A stretch of DNA of 64,000 bases. It comes from Syngnathus acus. Taxonomy: Eukaryota > Chordata > Actinopteri > Syngnathiformes > Syngnathidae. The position numbers and the translations under genes were made by a program. The stretch lies in the NCBI RefSeq assembly GCF_901709675.1, contig NC_051097.1, positions 3,834,539 to 3,898,538 on the forward strand, written 5' to 3'. Below are positions 26,265 through 36,984 of this stretch, one piece after another (within the stretch, counting starts at the first letter, position 1; each line of letters opens with the position of its first letter). The notes beneath the pieces were generated by a model. It was not told the origin of the DNA. It made no database searches and saw only the letters and a list, made by a program, of their open reading frames with translations.

Positions 26265-28425
26265 TGTTTCCCCATGCACTGAGAAATGTACTTTAAAAAA
26301 AAAAAAAATTTAAATCGAAAATTTTCAATGTTTCATCGTACATGTTAAGTGTATGGTCCTGTGCGACCCCCCAGTAGCACTGAAATTATAAAATCACAAT
26401 AAAAATCACATTAATTTGTTTCACAAAGTCCAAATGTGATTTTATAAACGATTCAAGTTAGATTTTTAAGGTTTAGATGTCAGCATGACTCATGCCACTT
26501 GCAGCGAAACAGTCAAAACCCTACCCTAACCCTATTGTAGGTACAGTTTTTTTTTTTAAAGGCTTATTGCTCATTATCCACATTTCTTCATGATCAATAT
26601 TACAGCCACAATAATTATTCTTCGAAACTATCCAGTCACTGTGTCATGTTTATTTATCTGGTACATTCACGTGTGTCAGTAGGTACATGCGTGTTTCTAA
26701 TGTGGAGCCAAGGGCAGAGACCGCCTCCTAGGTATGTTTGTGTGTCACCAGACCCTGTCATTGGATTACAGGTCACACTAATCTAATCATCCAGCCGTGA
26801 GCTCAGTGAGAAGGCATTTATGAAATGGACTGCAACTGAGGTGAACACAGACCTCGGCCTGTCACCGCGTTACCGTTTCCTCAATGACAAGCTGTGTCTG
26901 GCCCGACTCTGATAGCCAGCAGCCACATCCCAGACTGATTGCAAAGAAGGAGAGATCTTCGCTTCAGTTCCGACACCTTGCAGACACCTGTTAGATTGGT
27001 GTCTATAAACAAGTTGTGTCTGTCCGTTCCCTCAGTAAAAAAACATCCAGGTCTATTTGACACCTGAAGGCTGTCCAAATGTGATGGAGGACAAAAATGT
27101 CTCAGAGATGAAGCAGTTATCAGTGTGGCATAAAGGACTGGATGGTGTAAATGACTCCTTGCCTCCCCTCCTTGAAATCATTAGGACATGAACTGTTGTT
27201 ACCTTTGGATGAACCAGGCTGTTCCATGCAGTTTATCATTTTTACCATTTTGTAAAACAGACTGGCTGAAGGCATATTTTCACAGGCTCAATCGCCTGAA
27301 CGGCTTGAAGTAAAAGATCAATACTTTTCATTCTTTGCACCGAGATAATATTGAGTGGTTGAATCATCTTCTGGAATGGGCACAGAAAGACATTTTGTGC
27401 CACAATAAGAAGCTTACTGTTTTAATCATCGTTCTTTGCTCGTTATCTGCTTGTCATATTTGCACAAGGAAAATTAAGGAACTATGAAAACACAGAAAAA
27501 AAAAACTCACTAGCTATGTTGACATGTATATAGATCTTATTCCAAATGGACAATATTTGAAATCCATTGCTGGCCATTTTCAAAGTTAAGGCTTATGTAT
27601 TCACAAGCAAATTCAAAAACTAAATATGTTGAACAAAATGGTGTATATTAAAACATAAATTCATGTGATTTACTGTGTAGACAAGTGGTGGGAAGGGTTG
27701 ATTTTTTTAACTATTGCATTTTTTAACTAAAGCACTGTAAAGTGGCAGTGACCACATTCATAGACACAAATCTTTTCATCTTAAATCTGCCACTCATTCT
27801 GCCTGAGCCTCGTTTTTCCACACACTTCTCATAAAACACGCCAAAAAAAAAGAACCCTTAAAGCAAAGAAACAAAGTGATGATAATGTTAAGTAGTTTAT
27901 CCATTATACTAAAATATCACCGCCAAACCAATTTGTATTACTAAAGTGTCTCTTGACATGACACATAGAAAATAAAAGGCAAATGTGGAGATGACCCCAT
28001 GTTTGGCTCCAAGGAGCAAACAAACATATGGTGCCATGGCTGGTGAGCTAAGCAGAGCATTTAACAGCTTGAGAGCCACATACCCCCTGTGGGTCAATAG
28101 AAAGCGAAAAAGGAGTGAACCAGATTGGTATGCTCTAAATGCGGAAAGACAACTATCTTGATGTATCTCCTCAATGAAAGGTTCTAAATGTGTACTTTGC
28201 ATGAAAAAGAGGTTTGACATTGTCTTGTGCCTCTAATGTGACTTGATCTCACGTTATGATTTGAATTTGGAGAATTCATTTGAATAATGGTATAACCTAA
28301 ATGTATGGCAGCAATAGACCATAAGGAAGGAAGGGAGGAAAGGATGCGGCAATCCGTGCGTGACTGGAACATTGTTGCCGTGCTTGCCTGGTGTGGCAAC
28401 ACACAAGGTAAGTAGGTACCCTCAT

Positions 28426-28818
28426 TACCGTATTTACCGCACTATAAGGCGCACCTAAAAACCTCAAATTTTCTCAAAAGCTGACAGTGCGCTTTATCAT
28501 CCGGTGCACCTTATATATGGACCAATATGGATTCGTGAATGAGGACTAATTTATCAAAGTAACCTTTACGTATTTATTTTGTGTGTTGTGTGATATTAAC
28601 ATTGGAGCAACGTTGAGTTATTGAGATATTGTTATTGTTTTCACTATTTTGAGTGTTACTATATTGTGATTGCATTAACGTTTGAGCAACGGTGAGTTAT
28701 TTATTCTATGCGCTTTATAATCCGGTGCGCCTTATAGATGGACAAAGTTTTAAAATGGGCCATTCATTGAAGGTGCGCCTTATAATCCGGTGCGTTTTAT
28801 TGTGCGGAAAATACGGTA
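28426..28818 (-). mobile_element. TA-flanked palindromic DNA element, long subfamily, reversed
   Basis: This reversed copy corresponds to the 1862 element. It ends GTGCGGAAAATACGG-TA, and its interior carries the reverse complement of that copy's TTGCTCAAAC and CATATTGGTCCATATATAAG blocks. The left terminus reads CCGTATTTACCGCACTATAA, one base changed. TA flanks both ends. It has no coding capacity. Confidence 0.75.
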
Positions 28819-31800
28819 AATGAGCTGGTGATAACCACAGGCGACATACACAGTAGCCGTGGACTTCAACTGCTGTATCCATCCCCCCATCTGATTGTTA
28901 ATCTGTCCCACCATATCTGCGTTAAAAACAGAATACAAATGAATTATAAGAATAACTTCAATGAACTGATTTCTTGGATTGTTCATAGGGTTCGATGTCA
29001 GCTGTTCTCGTATTTATGAATGAAACATGACGACATCTGGGATGTGTTTGTATGAATCTTGATCGCCATAACCACGTTGAATCAGGCATGTGACTATTTA
29101 GACCTAGTTGGAGCAGGTGTAACTCAAGACTGACTTTTCTTCTACCAAACTGTCATTCCGCCAGGTGTATCTACAAGGACACATACTTGCTATGCCAGAA
29201 TGCTCAGCGTGGCACAGAGCGGGCTGCCAAATTGGCAAACACGTGCCGGCACAAAAATCAGAATACATCTGCATACACCGTCTAGGAAAATACCGTCAAG
29301 CCCTGAATTTTGTCTTGCATACCTACATGTGTGTGATATGAACTACAGTGTGTGTCCTGGGTGCAACACAAAATATACAATCCGAGTTTGAATTTCCTTA
29401 TTGATTACACCAATACATATATTTAAAAATATAATAAAGCTAATACTTCTCATATACATAGCAAATTTCAGATTTTATAGGAAGAGTATCAAAGCCATGG
29501 ACATTTTTCAACAATTTATTTGACTTACTATATCAGGAAAAAAATGAATCCCGGAGTCTTGGCTGTGCTGCACTGCTGGGCTGGCAAAGACAACTGTGAT
29601 CCATCATTACTAACCACAGCTAATGCCCATCAGTTAAATCTCACACTTCACTGCAGGGTGTCTGCTAATTAGGAGAAGCACAGATATGCCATTTTGGTGG
29701 TGTACTAAGGCAGTGATTTCCATCCAGAGTGTGCGCTGGTGTGCTGTGTGGAATTATCCCTTTTTTCTTAATTTGATTAGATGCAGCGAAAAAGGGACAG
29801 GTTTAAATACGATCTTGTATCAAAGCAACACTACCGGCTTCTCTAGGCCTGAGATCATCAAGATGGACGGCGGCAAAGTGCACCTGTGATCTGACTAGTC
29901 CATTATTCTATTTTTTAACTGTTGTGGATCACACACTTCAAACAGCTCAAAGATTCTCAAACTCATTTGCACATTTGTCAATCATGATTGTTGGTTACTT
30001 TAAATTGTGTGATCATCTACATAATTGTCTTTGTAGCATAATTACTGCACTACAGGGCAATTCATTTTGCCCTTGACTCCCCGCATCATTTGCATAGCTA
30101 TCATTGTCCGATACTAATGGTATCCTTAAATCACTTAATGACTTTCCGGAACTATGTATTACGTCCTAAATGTTAGTTGTTATTGAATCTAATGAATATG
30201 TTTGAAAAATCTGACATCTAGCCTCTGTACTGTACTTCAAAAAAAAAAATTCTACTTTTATTGTTGGTGTATTTCATTGTATTGTTACATTTGATATTAA
30301 TGGTCTCTCTCTCGTGGTCATACTAGTAATTTATTTTAATCCAGCATTAAAATCCACCAATTTAATTCGTTATATTTTCACTCAGACCTTCCCAGAGGCG
30401 GATCAGGTATCCATTGGAAACACGGCCAGACTGACCTGACACGGCCGTGTCCCACAAGGCTTGGGAGCATGTCACGTTGAGATCTTGATTTGCCAGTCAT
30501 ATGAGCTGATGAGTCTATCCATCTTTAGGTTTTAATCTATAGCATATTACATTTCTCAAAGTGACCAAAGGTCCATCTTGACATACCTCAGCTACAAGAT
30601 GAACGAAGAGAATGCCAACTTTAAAAATGTTCTAAATGTATACTGTACTTACCAAATGGACCAGAGCTTTTCTCGTCAAAATTATTACCAAAAAAAAGTA
30701 TTTTAAAAGCAATCAGCTTTGAGGATCCTGAATACTATTTTGTGATTGAAGCCAAGCACTTTCATTGAAAAGGTAATAACAGCCAATCAGAGGCAATCTG
30801 AGCATTGAATGTTCACCACAATGGTTGAATCATCAAGGCTGAGGTCACCCACAGCTGTGACTTTAGGTCAGCCCGGTTTAGTTCTGCAAGAATTTTCGGG
30901 TACACAGATCCTTTATTAGGAGGTTGAGACTGCAGGATTTTTTTATTTTTTTTTTTTACATCTCACGCTTTGGTGATTGGAAGTAGACTATATTTTAGAC
31001 CAGCTATCAGCAGGTCTATTTTATGGCGCAGGTGGTGTAATATGATTTGGAGAATTCTGCATTCCGTTGAGTGATGAGTGTTGGATGTCATAATTCATTC
31101 CTAAATGTGACAGCATTGTCTATACTATTAAACGTTTCTATTTTATTTTTTTAATTCCTCCCATAAGCACAATTAGACTACACTCCACACTACATTTGCT
31201 CTGAGCATGAAACCGGGGCCTCAAATGTCAATGTGAGGTTGTTATACAAGTTGATATTTACATTATATGCAGGATATGTGAATGAATGAACAAATTAATG
31301 CATGAATGAATGCATGGATGGATGAATGGATGAATACCAAGTTGATGAGCCAGTAACAAGAGCCAGAAAACATATTGTACATACCAATGATCAGAATACA
31401 CAAACCTGGTGGAAACACCACCCGCTGAACAACTACGGAGTTAGCATTCCACTGTCAGCAGCACTCAGTGGTAATGGCTGTAAGCACGGCAATCTCCATG
31501 GGTCATGGACATTTTTAAGCTACAAGCAGACCCACATTGCTATGAAAACATGGATGAAGCTAAGAATGGGTCATGTGAGGTGTGTGTGTTTTCCTGTCGA
31601 TGCGAATTTACGCACACTCTATGGCTTTTGTGTGGATGTGTGAGTTTGTGTGTTTGTGTTTGCAGGAGGTCATATATACAAAAAGAGTTCAACCAGGTGC
31701 CACACACAGGCCCACAAGTGCAGATTGTACAAAAATATCTCAGACCTCCCACGTCTTTCTGCGTTTCACTCATCCTGCCATCCTTCATTCTGACTCCCCC

Positions 31801-34030
31801 CAACTCACTCTTCCTCATTAATCTGTATCTATCACGTAAATGTTTTTATTTTGCTTATATCACCATCTTCTGAGCAGAGCGTCATTTGAAACCAGCTGAG
31901 AAGTTTCACCCTGCAGCTTTTGACATGAGTTGAAGAAGAGCGATGGAGGGATAAACTAATCCCATGTGAGCGAGATACACATTTACTTTTCCATGAGGAG
32001 TTGGCAATAGCATCATTGGAAAATAGGAAACTCGATCCAGAGAAGAAAGTATAAGGAAGTCAAAAGGGCTCAAAGTAAAACAGACAGAAAAGGAAATGCA
32101 TGACTCATCAGACTGTAGCAGACATGCAGCGCAATATGTAGAAAACTTTGATTTGTTTCTCCCTGGAAACCTTTTAAAACATTCCAGTCAACAAAAAGTC
32201 AACTGATCTTCATTTCAGGCTGGTTACCAACACAGATGTCGCTGTGGAAGGCAGCAATATTTTATTATTAGTTCTCACTCTATTTGCAGTATCCTCCCAA
32301 GGTCACATTCCTAGTTAATATACCGACTCAAATGTTTATGCCTGTGAAGTGCGAGTGAGAATAGCAGAGGGGTTCTTCGTATGTTTTTGTGCTGATTTAT
32401 TTTTAACTCCAAATACAAGATGTACATGACTTTGTTCTGTCCATCGCACACAAGCCAGTTTGAGTTTACTGTAGGTGTCAAGTGGACTGAAGCATGAATG
32501 GAATGGCATACTGTAAGTGTGTCTTTCAACTTTAAACTGAATACACATGTAGTAGAATCATATCAATGTTTCTAAACATTCTATCCAAAAGTAATAACAT
32601 CGCTGAAACATAAAATAAAATAAAAGACCATTGGACTGGTATAGAATTTTTAAAAACAAATGTGAGGTGAAAGTCCCAAACATTATCTTTGTACAGAAAT
32701 AATTTCATATGCAATGCAACAAAAGCAATTTAACATTCAAACTACTTTAAAGTGTGAAACTACATAATCATTGTTGATGATACTTTCAAATATAATCTTC
32801 CAATTGATATAACAACGCGTAAACTTCACACTTTCAGTCGGCATACTCAATGAATGAAAAAAAAAATCCAGTCGCTTGACTTAATATTTTTAAAATATCT
32901 TTCGTGTTTTATTTACATTTGGAAATGTAATTACTCTGATCCAAATCCTTTTCTATACATTGAAAGGTATAATTGGTTGCCAGTTTGATCAAGCAAGTGG
33001 TTTGTCAAAATCAATAGAAGGCGACATATGACGAGACAAGGGATTTCCCTTATTTGCATGTAGCTTTGATGTATTTTACAGTTTCCGATTATCTCAGAGT
33101 TCCACAATTCCTCAGTAATTTTTTCTTGCCTCATGGCTTCCCTCTCTGCTACAAATCAAGTCATGTGCTTCATCTGGAGATCTACTTGGGTGACGCCCCG
33201 ATCATAAGGCCATGAGAAACATTGGCATGTGCTGCCGTGGTTTATGCTGGCAGACCCACTGACCCTAATTTATAACGACTCTATTGTCTTGGGGAACACA
33301 GACGTGTATCAGGCATAAATGAAGTAGGACAGCCACTTAAGCAAGGGAGATGAGGTGATTATTGCTCATGCAATAGTCTGCCATATCCAGCCAGATGATT
33401 CGCACACAACACACGCTCCCACACAAAAGATTCACGCATGCAAACTCATCAAGTCTCAGGGCCGCACGATTGTGTGTACTCAATTTATGCATTTACGTGA
33501 CACGCGCTCATCTGCAAGCACACGCACACTGGCTGACACCCAAACAAACACGATGTGGAGTGTAATTTACTGTAAACAGATCCCACAGAGATGATCATGG
33601 TGGCTTTCAGGCCATTTACGCATTTTTTTTTCTTTGGGATTTAAATTATTCCAGCCTACTTAGGGTCAGATGTGTATTTATGTGAGAAGAGCCATTCATA
33701 AAAATATTTATCCTAATATTTATCCTCTTTATGGGTATCATAGTTTCTTCTGAGAATACTTTGACTTTGGTGTGTGTGAGAATTTTAGAGGTTGGTATCA
33801 TTGATGTTGGATAAGTAGACCTGGCTCACAATCCTTCTGAGTGTTAACAAAGCAAAGATGTGTAACAATTTATAGTAATTGTTTCTTCATAGATGGGGTA
33901 GAAAAGCCAGTCAAATTCCCAACATTTAATGGGCATAAATATGATTCATCACTTTGCAGCTTGGTGATAACGAAGCTCATGACCATTGGCTAAACAACAA
34001 ACTGCTTCTGCAAATATGTCTTTTTTTTAT
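28819..34030. other. Intergenic, mostly unrecognised
   Basis: Apart from the tetramer tract at 31276, no feature is supported. Overlapping frames of 79-122 codons at 31326-31873 run on both strands through TG/CA-rich sequence and look non-coding. Confidence 0.55.
31276..31335 (+). repeat. (GAAT)n/(GGAT)n tetramer tract
   Basis: GAATGAAT units grade into GGATGGAT units. The GGAT part resembles SINE tails, but no SINE body precedes it. Confidence 0.8.
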
Positions 34031-34492
34031 TGTCACAGTCCTCAACCCACACTGGCCTAAACCAAATTTCCCCAACACAAATCACGGATGAGCCCCCACG
34101 TGTAACAAGCCTGGGTTGACGGCAAATCACAACAAATAAACTGTGGGGAAAACAACTCAAAGGGCTCAGGCCAATTAAAATGGTTTATTTAACAAATACT
34201 AAGAATAGTTCAATACAAGGTATGCAAGTGTGAGTATGAATCGGTGGTGTATGCAGTGCATGAATGCAAATGACTGGGTGGATGTGAAGGTGTTGCATTG
34301 TGTAAATCAAAGAGAACTGGAACGCAAGACAAACTGAAGACAAAGCCAAAAGTGTTACCTGTTGAGGAGAAAGCAGAGAAATTAAATGAGTACAGCACAA
34401 ACAATTTAACAACACAGGTGCCAACACTCAGGTGGCCCCACCCCTGCCTGTTGTGGGAAACCTCCCACAACAGACAGGGGAGGGCCGTGACA
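34031..34492 (-). mobile_element. 462-bp element with TGTCAC/GTGACA ends: solo LTR or MITE
   Basis: The plus strand starts TGTCACAGTCCTC and ends GAGGGCCGTGACA, inverted ends of about 13 bp with two mismatches. Read on the minus strand it starts TG, ends CA and has AATAAA (plus 34184-34189) about 150 bp before its end, as a solo LTR would. A strong hairpin lies near one end. No 4-6 bp target duplication is evident (flanks TTTAT and CCATA), so LTR and MITE readings both stay open. There is no coding frame of note. Confidence 0.5.
34441..34480. repeat. Perfect-stem hairpin inside the 34031 element
   Basis: Two 18-bp arms (34441-34458 starting CCCCTGCCTG, 34463-34480 ending GACAGGGG) pair with one mismatch around a 4-base AACC loop. 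RNA from either strand would fold stably. It lies 12 bases inside the element's right end. Confidence 0.8.
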
Positions 34493-35234
34493 CCATAATC
34501 TATTTTGGTTTATGCAGTCAGTCATCCCATCATTTCTGAATGCAATGACACTGGAGGTCAACTAGATGGATATGTGATTTATTAAGGGTCACCAATATTA
34601 CGTTGAATGAATCATCTCTTTGGGAGAGAAGTTGGCTCCTTTGACAAGCAGCTGTCAGTGGCACTGTTGAGGATTATATTAACCATCAAACTAATTGGAA
34701 TCCATCCATTTTTTTACACACAGTTTAGACTTCAATTAAATTGGGCATTTTGTCAGTAAATATCAATTCAATAAAATTTGTTGTATTTCACAATTTAATG
34801 TATTTTACAAAACATCATTTATCATTATATTCAGCAAAGGTTGAATGAAATTTGAGAATCCATTCCAGTGAGGAAAGTGAATTTATGCACAGGGCAACTT
34901 GTGGATTCTTGTACGTGATGCTGTTTCCATGGTCACCACTGCGTGGCGCAGTGAGTCGCGGAGCAAAATAAATGCGCTGCAGTCAAATTTCATACATATA
35001 AAAGCTATATGTTGCATGCAGCGAAGCCAAAAAGATAAACCCTCAATGGGATAAACAATAAATATATGAACATTTTCTGAAGTGCTTGGGATTGAAAACA
35101 AAACTGCACATACTGTATGTAACATAAAAAAGTTCTTTTGGGGGATTGTTGAACCTTTTAAAAGATGCACCTGTGAAAAAGAGAAACGTAAGTAAATAGA
35201 CAGAGGAGCTTTGAAAACAAAAACAGAACTTTAC

Positions 35235-35391
35235 CTTCTTGTTGTGCAAAGAGGATCAGGCTGTCAAAAGAGGCTCGTTGTGGCTCCAGGTTTACGAGAT
35301 GATCCGTCAGGGAATCTGAGATGCACCCCCGCGTAGAAGGGATGTTGTTCTTGTAAGTGAGACCACCGTCATTCAAATATAAACGTGCACG
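35235..35391 (-). other. Candidate antisense exon with open frame
   Basis: Read on the minus strand, a run of T followed by GCAG (acceptor ending at 35392) leads into 157 bp that stay open in one frame (52 codons plus one base). The segment then ends ...CAAGAAG with a GTAAAG donor (35234 downward). The frame begins RARLYLNDGG and ends LILFAQQE; I do not recognise it. The segment lies about 0.85 kb upstream of the efna5 ATG and points away from it, so it could be exon 2 of a divergent transcript starting in the same CpG block. It may equally be a chance match, since the T run is simply an A-run on the plus strand. No further exon of the same gene was recognised on the minus strand. Confidence 0.25.
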
Positions 35392-35783
35392 CTGCAAAAA
35401 AAATCGCCAGGGATGCTTAATAACATTCATGTACAGCTTGATGGATTTTCTGTACATTAAATCATTTAAAATCGCATTATTTTCATTTGGAAATCTTCCA
35501 ATTCAATTTGGAGAGCCTAACTGAGGAACCATTGGTCACAACCATTGAGATGTGGACACTTTTTGCAGCAGGCTTCGGCTGGCTGGTACGACAGCGAGAA
35601 GGGAGAGGGAGTGCGTGAGAGAAGGGGGTGGGAGAGAAGTGAAGGTGGGAGGGGGGGCTGGTCCGGGGGAGCATGGCTGCAAGATCCAAAGCGCACACTT
35701 GGTCTACTTCCCTCTGGTTGCTTACACTGCTTCTCACCCGCTCTCGATCGTGCGACGCGGTCCGTGGACGTTACTGCGTGTTT

Positions 35784-35811
35784 GTGAACGATCGTGTTCA
35801 CCAATTTGCAT
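35784..35811 (+). promoter_or_regulatory. Inverted repeat with CCAAT box and octamer motif
   Basis: GTGAAC (35784-35789) and GTTCAC (35796-35801) form a perfect 6-bp inverted repeat around a 6-bp spacer. The last base of the second arm starts CCAAT (35801-35805), which overlaps ATTTGCAT (35804-35811), the exact reverse complement of the POU/octamer site ATGCAAAT. The cluster lies inside the CpG-rich block about 440 bp upstream of the efna5 ATG. The motifs are visible; binding by NF-Y, POU or nuclear-receptor proteins is inferred. Confidence 0.45.
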
Positions 35812-35911
35812 CCACGCGTTTAGACGCTCGCCGCTTTTTTGTATTGCTTTCGTCGGCTTCTTGGTGAGGAATATCGGCTCGAGATCCGCAGCTGAGAAGA
35901 TTGCAGCGACA

Positions 35912-35923
35912 ATGGCAGCATAA
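35912..35923 (+). other. Upstream ORF 1 (3 codons)
   Basis: ATG-GCA-GCA-TAA. It lies within the probable efna5 5' UTR or just upstream of the start site. A very short upstream ORF may lower initiation at the main ATG if it is transcribed. Confidence 0.35.
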
Positions 35924-36047
35924 GGACTATATTTCCAGTCTTTATCAAGTGGAGCGCATTTATCGTGATTTTTTTTTTTGCTCACAGTTTTGCGCTCACA
36001 AGAGTGCCTCCTCTCAGGGACATTTGCAGCGCAAGTTGCACAAGTTT

Positions 36048-36071
36048 ATGTCAACTGGATTTCCCCGGTGA
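36048..36071 (+). other. Upstream ORF 2 (7 codons)
   Basis: This upstream frame reads MSTGFPR and stops at TGA (36069-36071). It ends 175 bases before the efna5 ATG, so reinitiation is plausible. The peptide itself matches nothing I know; any effect would be on translation rate. Confidence 0.4.
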
Positions 36072-36140
36072 AATTTGCTTTTTGTGCTTTTCCCGAAGAA
36101 AACAGAGCAAAGTACTGTTTTATAAGAGAGACTGAGATTT

Positions 36141-36149
36141 ATGAACTAA
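36141..36149 (+). other. Upstream ORF 3 (2 codons)
   Basis: ATG-AAC-TAA, the last upstream ATG before the efna5 start. A minimal start-stop element like this can pause scanning ribosomes. It ends 97 bases before the main ATG. Confidence 0.35.
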
Positions 36150-36246
36150 CTTTAGGTGTTAAACGGACTCGACTTGCAACAGCATCCATCAGAACATTTT
36201 AAATCATACAAACCAGGACTGTCGTCGGTTTGGCTTCATTGCAAAT

Positions 36247-36365
36247 ATGCCGCAGGTGGAAATGCTGTTTTTCCTCGTCCTCATCGTCGGGGTGTGCGCT
36301 CAGGACCCGGCTTCCAAAGTGGTATCCGACCGCTACGCTGTCTTCTGGAACCGCACCAACCCCAA
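36247..36365 (+). CDS. efna5: Ephrin-A5, first coding exon (partial gene)
   Basis: Ephrin-A5 is a GPI-anchored cell-surface ligand for EphA receptors, used in axon guidance and tissue boundary formation. The exon gives 39 full codons plus two bases (AA) of a split codon. Residues 1-18 begin MPQVEML and continue as a hydrophobic run ending near VCAQ, a typical signal peptide. The mature start QDPASK and then SDRYAVFWNRTNP match the start of the ephrin domain. NRT is a potential N-glycosylation site. VEML, QDP-SK and DRYAV favour A5 over A2 or A3, whose leaders differ. The ATG is the first in frame after a stop at 36160-36162 and has A at -3. The exon ends at a GTAAGTG donor in phase 2, the phase I recall for other EFNA5 genes, where the split codon gives R or K. 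Teleosts carry efna5a and efna5b; I cannot tell which this is. The rest of the ephrin domain and the GPI signal lie beyond the window. Confidence 0.92.
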
Positions 36366-36874
36366 GTAAGTGCTCGCCCATCGGCTTTCCTTGCACGTAC
36401 AGAACCCAGTGAAGATGGAAGTTGCACATTTTGTTGAATCATAAGCAAACTAACTCGTAACAACACAAAACAATGCGGATATGCTGTCAATTGAACTTTT
36501 ATTGACATTCGCATCATCATAAACTGGATGAAGGAGTTTTGAAATCACGATCTTGCCCCCCAACTCGTACGATGAATCGTATTTCCCAATCAACATTCTC
36601 CTTGAAAAGTGTGTATATTATTAACAACTGACTCGTAATACTTTGTTCACACTGCGCCTTTACGCACCATTACACATTTAATATTCTGCGTTGCGCCGCT
36701 TCTCATTTGAAAATCAAATACGCGCACTGTGCGTAAAACGTACCTAAGTAATCGGATAAGTTGGGTCTACTCTGATGTCACTGATTAGGCAAGTTTTTTG
36801 TATTTTTGCTTGATTTTTCTTTAGGGGTGTCTGTTAAAAGAAGGGCAAAGCAGCGCAGACAATTTTTTAAATTA

Positions 36875-36984
<110 letters not shown>

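Larger units (their letters stand above)
22639..28425. other. Intergenic, mostly unrecognised
   Basis: A long AT-rich spacer with small simple repeats (a G-run near 23290-23308, TA at 24772, AAAT at 26187) and a short CCCTACCCTAACCC patch near 26519. No gene or transposon body was recognised. Confidence 0.55.
35540..36246 (+). promoter_or_regulatory. efna5: efna5 CpG-rich promoter and 5' UTR
   Basis: The sequence from about 35560 to 35910 is clearly richer in CpG than its surroundings; I count about 27 CpGs by eye in 350 bp. It includes a G-rich Sp1/KLF-like run near 35645-35660, an inverted repeat, a CCAAT box and an octamer motif. No convincing TATA box is placed to define a start, so a dispersed CpG-island start is likely. 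The 3' part (about 35920-36246) is AT-richer and reads as 5' UTR, with three upstream ATGs. The transcription start cannot be fixed from sequence alone; somewhere in 35800-35950 is my inference. Long open frames cross the block on both strands, as expected from high GC. Confidence 0.7.

Noticed and set aside
34883-35020. Possible further antisense exon beginning after CTGCAG near 34973
   Set aside because: The pyrimidine tract is weak, and the reading phase needed to follow the 35235-35391 segment hits a stop after about 14 codons.
35552-35923. 123-codon plus frame upstream of efna5
   Set aside because: It lies in the CpG-rich promoter, where stop codons are rare on all frames, and frames of similar length occur on the minus strand. 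It is arginine- and glycine-rich from base composition.
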